From positions 1 through 49,537 of the forward strand of contig CANQYQ010000003.1 of NCBI GenBank assembly GCA_947628155.1: DNA of 49,537 bases, given 5' to 3'. This DNA comes from an uncultured Clostridia bacterium. Its GTDB lineage: Bacteria; Bacillota; Clostridia; UBA1381. The position numbers and the translations under genes were made by a program. The notes under the pieces are model-generated. The model had not been told where the DNA came from, searched no databases, and saw only the letters and a list, made by a program, of their open reading frames with translations. Below are positions 26,184-33,383 of the stretch, one piece after another. Each line of letters starts with the position of its first letter. Within the stretch, counting starts at the first letter, position 1.

Positions 26184-26334
26184 TTCCTCTAAATCACATA
26201 CTTTACCACAGTTGCTGCTGCAATAAATACAACGCTTGTTACATTACAGTGTTAATTCTAAAAATAGATTTCCCAGCGGTAATTTATCTATGATTGACGC
26301 CCTGTATTCTGATAACTGCCGTAAATGCTCTTTT
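26184..26334 (-). pseudogene. Fragment of a radical SAM protein gene
   Basis: The minus strand translates to a stretch containing DKLPLGNLFLELTL, then an in-frame TAA (26244-26246), then CNKRCIYCSSNCGKVCDLEE. This is the N-terminal part of a radical SAM domain with its CxxxCxxC motif, of the kind seen in peptide-modifying (SPASM-type) and related enzymes. No start codon is evident, and the reading frame is cut off exactly at the edge of direct repeat copy 1. It lies directly downstream of the small membrane gene on the same strand, so both may come from one donor locus. It is not in the ORF track. Family assignment is by motif only. Confidence 0.6.
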
Positions 26335-26715
26335 TTACTGATTGCTTATATATTTTTTATATTGTTTGTGAGCCTTATAAAATTCCCTGACTGCACATAT
26401 TCCAAATATCAACCCCAAATATCCGACAGGTTTCTCATATTGCACGGTCATTATTATGAAGTTAAATGCCCCGTATATCAAAAACAGTATTGCACAAATT
26501 CTGCTTTTTCCTATATGTATCCCCAAAGAAAATCCTGCAATCATGATCACATCAATAATTCCGGCCGGGTTCATGAATATAGAGATAATCAAGTTGATAG
26601 CTGCTAATACATATCCTATTATTCCAACGCTATTTATTTCCTTTTTTATTTTTGGATCTACAATTTCATTAACAAATTTTCTGAATGAAACTTGAGTATT
26701 GTCCACTTTAATCAT
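26335..26715 (-). CDS. Small membrane protein of unknown function
   Basis: This protein of up to 126 residues has a charged N-terminus and three or four hydrophobic segments (INSVGIIGYVLAAINLIISIF, IIDVIMIAGFSLGIHIG, ICAILFLIYGAFNFIIM, PVGYLGLIFGICAV) and a basic tail. I do not recognise a family. The ORF track uses ATG 26715, but GGAGG is only one base away from it. GTG 26706 has a proper 10-base spacing and would give 123 residues. The gene has its own promoter and lies wholly inside the segment bounded by the direct repeats, opposite in direction to the CDF gene, so it is probably an import. Confidence 0.65.
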   Translation of the reverse strand: MIKVDNTQVSFRKFVNEIVDPKIKKEINSVGIIGYVLAAINLIISIFMNPAGIIDVIMIAGFSLGIHIGKSRICAILFLIYGAFNFIIMTVQYEKPVGYLGLIFGICAVREFYKAHKQYKKYISNQ

Positions 26716-26803
26716 TCCTCCTACCTGATTTCAAAAGTATTCTTTGGCCATTACCGGATAAAACCTATCACCGCTCTTTAAAGCCACAGACTACAAATAG
26801 AAA

Positions 26804-26832
26804 ATTCTACCATTATTTATAAGATTTTACAA
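26804..26832 (-). promoter_or_regulatory. Promoter of the small membrane gene
   Basis: On the minus strand TTGTAA and TAGAAT are 17 bases apart, about 90 bases upstream of the gene. It lies inside the inserted segment, so the insert carries its own expression signal. Confidence 0.5.
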
Positions 26833-26913
26833 TACAATGTTTAACATTTTATATAATCTAAATATATAATAACATATATTTTTGAAAATGCAATACTTAT
26901 TATAAAATATTTT

Positions 26914-27037
26914 CTTTTTATATTTGGAGACAATAACTTGACTTTAAGAAAAAACTTTTGTATACTAAAGTAACACTTTACGGATATAAGCATAGACTAA
27001 TATAAAATGTATCGGAGTGATTTATTTGGACAGTAAG
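26914..27037. repeat. Direct repeat copy 2, at the intact CDF gene
   Basis: This is the second copy of the roughly 124-base repeat, ending inside the first codons of the CDF gene. It shows one clear A/G difference from copy 1 (TATTTAGAG versus TATTTGGAG) and perhaps a tiny length difference near its start. Bases before it are unlike those before copy 1, so the left arm of the terminator palindrome is missing here. Confidence 0.88.
26938..26966 (+). promoter_or_regulatory. CDF gene promoter with overlapping dyad
   Basis: A TTGACT-like -35 and TATACT (26961-26966) are 17 bases apart. ACTTT and AAAGT arms flank the -10 box (ACTTTTGTATACTAAAGT), and a further ACTTTA/TAAAGT pair spans the promoter. 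Such a dyad could hold a metal-responsive regulator (inference). Confidence 0.55.
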
Positions 27038-27925
27038 AAGGATATTACAAACCGAATCTCGGTTATAAGTATAGTAATAAACGTAATATTGTCGGTATTA
27101 AAATTCGCGGCGGGAATCTTTGCGCATTCGAGCGCGATGATTTCGGACTCCGTGCATTCGCTGTCGGATGTATTAAGTACGTTTGCCGTCATAGCGGGTG
27201 TGAATTTATCGGAAAAGCGCAGTGACAGTGACCACCCGTACGGGCATGAGCGGCTTGAAAGTATATTTTCGATAATTTTAGCCGGTATGCTGTTCGCGAC
27301 GGGTATAGGAATAGGCTATGCGGGAGTAAAGGGTATAATTTTCGGTACATACAGCGAACCCGGAATGTTTGCGCTTATCGCCGCGGCGGCATCGATCGTG
27401 ATCAAGGAATTGATGTACAGGTATACTATGGCCGCGGCAAAAAAGGTTAATTCCACCGCGCTTAAAGCCGACGCGTGGCACCATCGTTCCGACGCGCTTT
27501 CGTCGGTAGGCGCGTTTATAGGCATCATTGGCGCGATGCTCGGGTTCCCCGTATGCGACCCGATTGCGAGTGTCATAATATGCTTCTTTATTTTAAAAGC
27601 GGCGTGGGATATTTTCGCGGAGGCGGCGAATCAGCTTGTTGACCGCGCGTGCGATGAAGAAACGCAGGAGCGTCTTCGCCGGGTGGTAGAATGTCAGGAC
27701 GGCGTTTTGTGCGTGGATTTACTGCGAACGAGGCTGTTCGGTTCGCGTATGTATGTCGATGTTGAAATAGGCGCGGACGGTATGCTCCCGCTTTATAAGT
27801 CGCATGAGATAGCCGAACGGGTGCATAATGAGATCGAACGCGAATTTCCTGATGTAAAGCATTGCATGGTTCATGTGAATCCAAAAAGCATTGATGATTT
27901 TACGGAAAATAATGAGAATTATTGA
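27026..27925 (+). CDS. Cation diffusion facilitator family transporter
   Basis: CDF proteins export divalent metals (Zn, Fe, Mn, Co) in exchange for protons. The membrane part begins ITNRISVISIVINVILSVLKF, and the metal-site residues are visible in SDSVHSLSDV and ADAWHHRSDALSS; HPYGHERLES is conserved. The C-terminal 80 residues form the cytoplasmic dimerisation domain ending MVHVNP. The track uses GTG 27017, but GGAG (27014-27017) overlaps that codon and is eight bases from TTG 27026, so TTG is the better start (299 residues). Its 5' end is duplicated upstream. Confidence 0.92.
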   Translation: MDSKKDITNRISVISIVINVILSVLKFAAGIFAHSSAMISDSVHSLSDVLSTFAVIAGVNLSEKRSDSDHPYGHERLESIFSIILAGMLFATGIGIGYAGVKGIIFGTYSEPGMFALIAAAASIVIKELMYRYTMAAAKKVNSTALKADAWHHRSDALSSVGAFIGIIGAMLGFPVCDPIASVIICFFILKAAWDIFAEAANQLVDRACDEETQERLRRVVECQDGVLCVDLLRTRLFGSRMYVDVEIGADGMLPLYKSHEIAERVHNEIEREFPDVKHCMVHVNPKSIDDFTENNENY

Positions 27926-27953
27926 AAAAAAGACGGGCAGAGCCCGTCTTTTT
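27926..27953. terminator. Bidirectional terminator between CDF and galE
   Basis: AAAAAGACGGGC and GCCCGTCTTTTT pair around AGA between two convergent genes; T-runs occur on both strands. Confidence 0.9.
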
Positions 27954-27955
27954 AA

Positions 27956-28981
27956 TCATTCACCAAAGCCGTCAGGATGCGTTGACTGCCAGCGCCATGA
28001 ATCGGCGCACATTTCCGCGATCCCGCGCTTCGCCTCCCATTCAAGCTCATGCTTAGCCTTTGTCGGGTCGGCATAGCATTCGGCGATATCGCCGGGACGG
28101 CGGTCCTCAATAACATAGGGCAAATCCTTACCGCATGCGTCGGAAAATGCCTTGATGATCTGCAATACACTGTATCCGTTGCCCGTGCCGAGATTATAAA
28201 TATGCACGCCCGCCTTATCCGAACAGTGCTCTATCGCCTTAACATGGCCCACAGCGAGATCCACCACATGTATATAGTCGCGTACGCCTGTGCCGTCCGG
28301 AGTCGGATAGTCATTGCCGAATACGTGGACTTTTTCCAGCTTCCCAACCGCGACCTGTGCGACATACGGAAGCAGATTGTTCGGGATCCCCTTGGGGTCT
28401 TCACCCATTTTTCCGCTTTCATGCGCGCCTATGGGATTAAAATACCGCAGCAGCGTAACGCTGAGCTTCGGATTTGCCTTTTGCGCGTCCGTCATTATGC
28501 GCTCAATAAACAGTTTTGTCGTACCGTATGGATTTGTCGTTAAAATCTTGTCGCCCTTATTGTCGCTTTCAAGAATAGGAACGCGCTCGGGGTCGCCGTA
28601 TACAGTCGCGGAGGATGAGAAAACTATGTTATTACAGTCATATTTTTCCATTGCCTCCATCAAATGCAGCGTACCCGTGATATTATTGTCATAATACCTG
28701 AGCGGTATCTTTGTCGATTCCCCGACTGCCTTTAAGCCGGCGAAATGAATTACCGCGTCTATTTTATTTTCCTCGAATACCTTTTCCGTCGCTTCAAGAT
28801 CGAGCAGGTCAACCTTGTAAAACGGGAAATCCTTGCCTGTCAGCTCCTTTACCGCGTCAAGACATTTTTCCGACGCATTGTAGAGATTGTCAAGCACCAC
28901 AATATCATAGCCGGCGTTTAAAAGCTCCACGCAGGTGTGGCTGCCTATGTAGCCCGCGCCGCCGGTAACAAGTATTTTCAT
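27956..28981 (-). CDS. galE: UDP-glucose 4-epimerase
   Basis: GalE interconverts UDP-glucose and UDP-galactose for the Leloir pathway and for surface polysaccharides. The 341-residue protein has the NAD motif [32 protein letters not shown], the catalytic YGTTK and the [14 protein letters not shown] signature of extended SDR epimerases. GGGGAGG precedes the start. The other gal genes are not adjacent. The GH2 enzyme at 34.3 kb could provide galactose, a loose functional link (inference). Confidence 0.95.
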   Translation of the reverse strand: MKILVTGGAGYIGSHTCVELLNAGYDIVVLDNLYNASEKCLDAVKELTGKDFPFYKVDLLDLEATEKVFEENKIDAVIHFAGLKAVGESTKIPLRYYDNNITGTLHLMEAMEKYDCNNIVFSSSATVYGDPERVPILESDNKGDKILTTNPYGTTKLFIERIMTDAQKANPKLSVTLLRYFNPIGAHESGKMGEDPKGIPNNLLPYVAQVAVGKLEKVHVFGNDYPTPDGTGVRDYIHVVDLAVGHVKAIEHCSDKAGVHIYNLGTGNGYSVLQIIKAFSDACGKDLPYVIEDRRPGDIAECYADPTKAKHELEWEAKRGIAEMCADSWRWQSTHPDGFGE

Positions 28982-29008
28982 ATATTTTTCCTCCCCGGTT
29001 TTCTTTTA

Positions 29009-29037
29009 ATTATATACCATATTATGTTTTTTTGCAA
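29009..29037 (-). promoter_or_regulatory. galE promoter
   Basis: On the minus strand TTGCAA and TATAAT are 17 bases apart, roughly 28 bases before the galE start. Confidence 0.75.
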
Positions 29038-29045
29038 TACGAAAA

Positions 29046-29807
29046 TCAGATTTTATCCTTTAATACCGGAAATTCGGCGCGGTATTTTTTCGTTTCGGAT
29101 AAATCGATATCGATTTCGGAATATTCGCGGTTTGTTTCAAGCAGGATTTGTCCGTTTGCGGCTATAGCATACGATATCCCCGCGTATTCCGTGCCGTTAT
29201 CCGTACCGCGCGAGCAGCATGATAAGCACACCGCCTGATTTTCGATTGCTCTCGCGCGGTTCAGTATCCTCCAATGCTCGATACGGCTTTTGGGCCAAGC
29301 GGAGCAGTTTAGAAATATCTCCGCTCCCATATCGGCCATCGCGCGGTATTGTTCCGGAAAACGCAGGTCATAGCATATGGAAAACCCGATTTTCCCGAAC
29401 TCCGTATCGCACACGGAATAATTTTTACTTGGCGTTACGGCGTTCTTTTCACCGCCGAACAAATGCGTTTTGGAATATTTCCCCGCCGTTTCACCGCGCC
29501 GGTCAAGCAAAAACGCGGTATTATACAGTCTGCCGTTTCGTTTTTCCGCTATACTGCCGGTAAATATATACGCGTTTTGTTCGCGGGCAATCGTGCGCAG
29601 CGCGGATATTGTTTCGCCGTCCTCCGTTTCCGCCGCCGCGTCATAGTCACCGAACGCGAAAAACCCGACATTCCATAGCTCGGGCAGCATATAAAGATCC
29701 GCGCCGGGATGATTCGCGATTATAGCGCGTACGCGCTCAAGGCGCTCCGATTTTTTTTCGCCGTCCCGATTTTCGAGGCTTATTATACCTGTTTTCATTT
29801 TAGTCAC
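29046..29807 (-). CDS. Carbon-nitrogen hydrolase (nitrilase/omega-amidase type)
   Basis: This 253-residue nitrilase-superfamily protein shows the Glu-Lys-Cys triad: E in MLPELWN, K in YSKTHLFGGE and C in GFSICYDLRFPEQYR. The last motif and the length are like omega-amidase (Nit2/YafV) enzymes, which hydrolyse alpha-ketoglutaramate or alpha-ketosuccinamate as a repair step for transamination by-products. N-carbamoylputrescine amidase-like activity is an alternative. It lies upstream of galE on the same strand, but galE has its own promoter. It is divergent from the EamA transporter gene. Confidence 0.88.
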   Translation of the reverse strand: MTKMKTGIISLENRDGEKKSERLERVRAIIANHPGADLYMLPELWNVGFFAFGDYDAAAETEDGETISALRTIAREQNAYIFTGSIAEKRNGRLYNTAFLLDRRGETAGKYSKTHLFGGEKNAVTPSKNYSVCDTEFGKIGFSICYDLRFPEQYRAMADMGAEIFLNCSAWPKSRIEHWRILNRARAIENQAVCLSCCSRGTDNGTEYAGISYAIAANGQILLETNREYSEIDIDLSETKKYRAEFPVLKDKI

Positions 29808-29866
29808 CTCTTTTAATTATTATATCACATATTATGGGAATAATAAAGGAAAATTTATATATCCGC

Positions 29867-29895
29867 TTGCAAACCCGACTGCGCAGGTATATAAT
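29867..29895 (+). promoter_or_regulatory. Promoter of the EamA transporter gene
   Basis: TTGCAA and TATAAT are 17 bases apart, with the start codon about 25 bases after the -10 box. Confidence 0.7.
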
Positions 29896-29919
29896 ATACC
29901 GCGTTGGGGGAATAGGAAT

Positions 29920-30798
29920 ATGTGGATATTTTTAGTTACGATATATGGTTTATTTAAAGGTGTGCGTGACATAACGAAAAAGAAAGCGATGCAGATAAGC
30001 TCAACCATTGAGGTTTTGTTTGCCTATACGCTTTTAAGCTTTATCATGGGCGCGGCTATAAGCATGCTTTCCGGCGAACCGAAACCAATGGAAACGGATA
30101 TGTCGGCGCTGTGGCTTATCGGTATAAAATCATCGGTGATTTTTATTGCGTGGATATGCTCATTCAAGGCGATAAAGCATCTGCCGATCGGATTTTACGG
30201 GATAATGGATATGTCGCGCGTGATAATGGCGGCTGTATTGAGCGTCGTGATCCTGCGTGAATCGCCGACGGCGGCAAAGCTTATCGGAACAGCGGCGGTG
30301 CTGCTGGGACTTCTGCTTGTCAATTTTAGAAACGACGGTGAAAACACCGGGCGGGCCGGGTCGGTATATATAGTCATGGTGCTTGTGTCGTGCTTTATGA
30401 ACGCGGTGTCGGAAATTCTGGATAAATACCTTATGAGCAGCCGGGGATTATCAAGCGGACAATTACAGTTTTGGTATATGCTGTTTCTGGTAATACTATA
30501 TCTTGGGTACATATTGATTTCAAGAACAAAAATCGATTGGAAGAGGCTTTTTAAAAACTATTGGCTTATAATAATGAGCGTGCTGTTCGTATTCGGGGAC
30601 AGGGCGCTGTTCGAGGCATGCGGCTATGAGGACAGCTCGGTCATTACGATGACGCTCATAAAGCAATGCAGTGTGCTTATTACCATAATCGGCGGACGGC
30701 TTGTATTTAAAGAAAAGCATACTGTTTATAAGCTTGTATGCGCGGCTGTGATTATCGCGGGAATTGTGATTTCTACACTGCCTTCCGCCGCGCTCTGA
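29920..30798 (+). CDS. EamA/DMT family transporter
   Basis: This 292-residue protein has about ten hydrophobic helices arranged as two related halves, the drug/metabolite transporter fold. Marks include AWICSFKAIKHLPIGFYGIMDMSR in the first half and ACGYEDSSVITMTLIKQCSVLITII in the second, each ending in a helix that carries the EamA end motif (AAVLLGLLLVN and AAVIIAGIVIS). Members export or import small metabolites; the substrate cannot be told. The start is ATG 29920 after GGGGGAATAGG. It is a single-gene unit. Confidence 0.85.
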   Translation: MWIFLVTIYGLFKGVRDITKKKAMQISSTIEVLFAYTLLSFIMGAAISMLSGEPKPMETDMSALWLIGIKSSVIFIAWICSFKAIKHLPIGFYGIMDMSRVIMAAVLSVVILRESPTAAKLIGTAAVLLGLLLVNFRNDGENTGRAGSVYIVMVLVSCFMNAVSEILDKYLMSSRGLSSGQLQFWYMLFLVILYLGYILISRTKIDWKRLFKNYWLIIMSVLFVFGDRALFEACGYEDSSVITMTLIKQCSVLITIIGGRLVFKEKHTVYKLVCAAVIIAGIVISTLPSAAL

Positions 30799-30799
30799 C

Positions 30800-30828
30800 T
30801 TGACATTTTTGAAAACATATAGTAAAAT
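30800..30828 (+). promoter_or_regulatory. Promoter of the CapA-like gene
   Basis: TTGACA (consensus) and TAAAAT are 17 bases apart, immediately after the EamA stop and 30 bases before the next start codon. Confidence 0.75.
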
Positions 30829-30859
30829 TTACTCATAAATTCACGAAAGGGATAATAAT

Positions 30860-31936
30860 ATGAGGAACATAAGGAGTTCACTGCTGCTTGCGGCAATAAT
30901 TTTGTTTGCGGCGGGCCTGGCAGTGTCGGGGATAAATATGCGTCACGACAAATTGCTTTCCGAGCGCGGCGTTACCGAAGCGGCGCCGGAGACGACGCCG
31001 GATTCGATGGGCTTTGTTCTTACAGCGGTGGGCGACTGCACGCTCGCAACCGATATAACTACCCCTCAGGAGGGCAGCTTTGAAAGTACTGTTGAAGCGC
31101 TCGGCGGGGATTACGGGTATTTTTTCAGAAATGTCGTGGATATTTTCGCGTCGGACGACCTGACTGTTGTGAATTTTGAGGGAACGCTGTCAAACCGAGG
31201 CGAAAGACAGGAAAAAACATTCGCCTTTAGGGGAAGTCCGGAGTATGTAAATATTTTAACTTCATCGAGCGTTGAGGCGGCGAGCCTGGCGAATAACCAC
31301 TCAAGCGATTACGGCAAGGATTCCCTTACGGATACCGCGGCCGCTCTTACAAACGCGGGCATTCTCGCGTTCAACGGAGCGAGTGTTGCCACGCCCGTTA
31401 TTAACGGGGTAAAGGTCGCGCTTGTGGGTATTAACGCGCTTGATCCCGATAACGCGGAGATGACGGAGGAATATATCCGCCGTGCGAAAATAAACGGGGC
31501 GCAGATCGTTATCTTGTATATTCACTGGGGTATCGAAAAGGAAACAGAACCGGGTGAGGATCAGATCGACCTGGCGCACGCGGCTGTTGACGCGGGCGCG
31601 GATTTGGTAATAGGGTCGCATCCGCACGTCTTGCAGGGTGTGGAAAAATATAACGGCAGATATATTATATACAGCATGGGTAATTTCTGCTTCGGAGGCA
31701 ATACAAATCCGGAGGATAAGGATACCGTAATTCTGCGCGCGGGGATTTCGGTTGATGAAAACGGCGCGTATATTGATAACGACGATATCTCGTTTATACC
31801 GTGTATGATTTCATCAACAAGTGAATATAACAATTATCAGCCTACCCCGGCGCAGGGCGAGGACCGCGACAGGATCATCGAAAAGCTCACCGAGCGCACA
31901 GAGAAAATCGCGCCGCTTCCGCTGAGGTTTGAATGA
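30860..31936 (+). CDS. CapA family protein (PgsA-like phosphoesterase fold)
   Basis: This 358-residue protein has an N-terminal membrane helix or signal anchor (SLLLAAIILFAAGLAVSGI) and an outside calcineurin-like domain. The metal-ligand series is complete: VGDCTLATD, NFEGTLSN, LANNHSSDYG, LYIHWGIEKE, IGSHPHVLQG and YSMGNFCFGG. CapA/PgsA proteins were first linked to poly-gamma-glutamate capsule, but many orphan copies exist. No pgsB or pgsC is nearby, so a capsule role is not supported here. Confidence 0.9.
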   Translation: MRNIRSSLLLAAIILFAAGLAVSGINMRHDKLLSERGVTEAAPETTPDSMGFVLTAVGDCTLATDITTPQEGSFESTVEALGGDYGYFFRNVVDIFASDDLTVVNFEGTLSNRGERQEKTFAFRGSPEYVNILTSSSVEAASLANNHSSDYGKDSLTDTAAALTNAGILAFNGASVATPVINGVKVALVGINALDPDNAEMTEEYIRRAKINGAQIVILYIHWGIEKETEPGEDQIDLAHAAVDAGADLVIGSHPHVLQGVEKYNGRYIIYSMGNFCFGGNTNPEDKDTVILRAGISVDENGAYIDNDDISFIPCMISSTSEYNNYQPTPAQGEDRDRIIEKLTERTEKIAPLPLRFE

Positions 31937-32038
31937 TTTTTATCACCCGCCGAACCGCGTTTGGGCGCGCGGACTGATTTAATATTCCGCTGCCGGAAAA
32001 ATACCGCGTTTTGTGTGACATATTTGATCATCGATTAC

Positions 32039-32066
32039 TTGACATTATCAAAAAACGGACTATAAT
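32039..32066 (+). promoter_or_regulatory. Strong promoter of the COG0523 pair
   Basis: TTGACA and TATAAT are both consensus with a 16-base spacer. The start codon lies about 100 bases downstream, leaving room for the structured leader. Confidence 0.8.
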
Positions 32067-32087
32067 ATATTTTAAGCGAACATCTGA

Positions 32088-32139
32088 GACAATACCGCGC
32101 AAATATCGGCGCTTTGCGCGGTCCCCGCGCGGTATCGTC
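32088..32139 (+). promoter_or_regulatory. Structured 5' leader hairpin
   Basis: GAC-A-ATACCGCGC pairs with GCGCGGTAT-C-GTC (12 pairs, one mismatch) around a 26-base loop that contains its own GCGC/GCGC arms. The sequence TTAAAAATTTTTAT follows, then the ribosome site. This could be an attenuator or ligand-sensing leader; it matches no riboswitch consensus I know. Confidence 0.5.
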
Positions 32140-32169
32140 TTAAAAATTTTTATAAGGACAGTGATTCAC

Positions 32170-33273
32170 ATGACAAAAATTGACATTTTTTCGGGTTTTT
32201 TGGGCGCGGGTAAAACTACGCTTATAAAGAAGCTTATAAGCGAGGCCTTCGCGGGCGAAAAGCTGGTGCTTATTGAAAATGAATTTGGCGAAATAGGAAT
32301 TGACGGCGGCTTTTTGCAGGACGCGGGCATTGAGATCACCGAAATGAATTCCGGCTGCATTTGCTGTTCGCTCGTTGGCGATTTCAGCAAAGCTCTCGTG
32401 CAGGTTGTCGAGCGGTTTTCGCCGGACAGGATTTTAATCGAGCCGTCGGGCGTCGGTAAATTGAGCGACGTGATCCGCGCGGTTCAAGGCGTCGGCGGCA
32501 ATTTGGAGCTTAACAGCTTTACGACCGTCGCGGACGTTAACAAATGCAAAATGTATATCGAGAATTTTGGCGAGTTTTATAAGGATCAGATCGAACACGC
32601 CAACTGCGTGATTTTAAGCCATACGACAAACGCGCCGGAAAAGAAGGTAAAGGATTGCGTTGCTCTTTTGCGCGGGATGAACTCCGACGCGGCGATCATT
32701 ACCACGCCGTGGGAGAAGCTTGACGGCAGGCAGATGCTTGAGGCTATGGAAAAAACAGACACGCTCGAAGCGGAGTTAAAGCGTCTTGAGGAGGAGGATG
32801 TCTGCCCCGTATGCGGTCATCATCATGAGCACGGCGAGCATGAGCACGAACACGAGCATGAACATGACCATGAGCATGAACATCATCACGAGCATGAGCA
32901 CGAACACGAGCATGAGCATGAGCACGAGCATCATCACGAGCACGAGCATGAGCATGAACATCATCACGGCCACCATCATCATCACCATCACGCGGACGAC
33001 GTGTTCACAAGCTGGGGCAGGGAGACAACAAACAAATACACCGCCGATGAGATCAAGACAATTCTCGACGGTCTTAACGACAAGGAAAAATACGGCACGG
33101 TGCTCCGCGCGAAGGGCATTGTCGAGGGTGAGAACGGCGAATGGATCCACTTTGATTATGTTCCGGGCGAGAGCGACGTCCGCACAGGACGCGCGGGTGT
33201 TATCGGCAGACTTTGCGTAATCGGCGCCGAGCTTAACGAATCGGCCGTTTCCGCGGCGTTTAAAACGGAATAA
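32170..33273 (+). CDS. COG0523/CobW-family GTPase with long histidine-rich tail
   Basis: These proteins are GTP-dependent metal chaperones or metallocentre maturases. This 367-residue member has Walker A GFLGAGKTT (9-17) and the hallmark CxCC metal motif (C63, C65, C66 in SGCICCS). An extra CPVC pair (212-215) precedes a very long His/Glu/Asp stretch (about 217-274), then a CobW C-terminal domain. The usual G4 motif NKxD appears replaced by ILSHTTNA (148-155). The track start 32011 includes promoter DNA; ATG 32170 follows AAGGA by 11 bases. Zinc or nickel/cobalt buffering is likely; which metal is unknown. A second related gene follows. Confidence 0.88.
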   Translation: MTKIDIFSGFLGAGKTTLIKKLISEAFAGEKLVLIENEFGEIGIDGGFLQDAGIEITEMNSGCICCSLVGDFSKALVQVVERFSPDRILIEPSGVGKLSDVIRAVQGVGGNLELNSFTTVADVNKCKMYIENFGEFYKDQIEHANCVILSHTTNAPEKKVKDCVALLRGMNSDAAIITTPWEKLDGRQMLEAMEKTDTLEAELKRLEEEDVCPVCGHHHEHGEHEHEHEHEHDHEHEHHHEHEHEHEHEHEHEHHHEHEHEHEHHHGHHHHHHHADDVFTSWGRETTNKYTADEIKTILDGLNDKEKYGTVLRAKGIVEGENGEWIHFDYVPGESDVRTGRAGVIGRLCVIGAELNESAVSAAFKTE

Positions 33274-33331
33274 TCCCGGCCGGGATCATCCCGCCGCGAA
33301 CCTTATAATCGTATGACGGGATATCATCCCG
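33273..33331. repeat. Two palindromic units between the COG0523 genes
   Basis: ATCCCGGCCGGGAT (33273-33286) is a perfect palindrome, and CGGGAT/ATCCCG arms recur at 33317-33331. Both are followed by the shared motif CATCCCGCCGC[GA]AAC. CCGCCGCAAAC also occurs in the repeat island near 36.8 kb, so these are fragments of a dispersed intergenic repeat. Confidence 0.55.
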
Positions 33332-33383
33332 CCGCAAACACGCACCCCGCATGGTGGAATACTTTATCCGGGAGGAAAAACAC

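Noticed and set aside
30860-31936. Poly-gamma-glutamate capsule locus
   Set aside because: Only the CapA-like gene is present; no pgsB, pgsC or equivalent is adjacent.
32818-32992. Possible CRISPR-like or satellite array
   Set aside because: The repeats are short in-frame His/Glu codons without unique spacers.
32776-33150. Met/Val/Leu-rich minus-strand ORF, membrane-like
   Set aside because: It is the antisense of the CAT/CAC/GAG repeats that encode the histidine tail; the hydrophobic pattern is a coding artefact.
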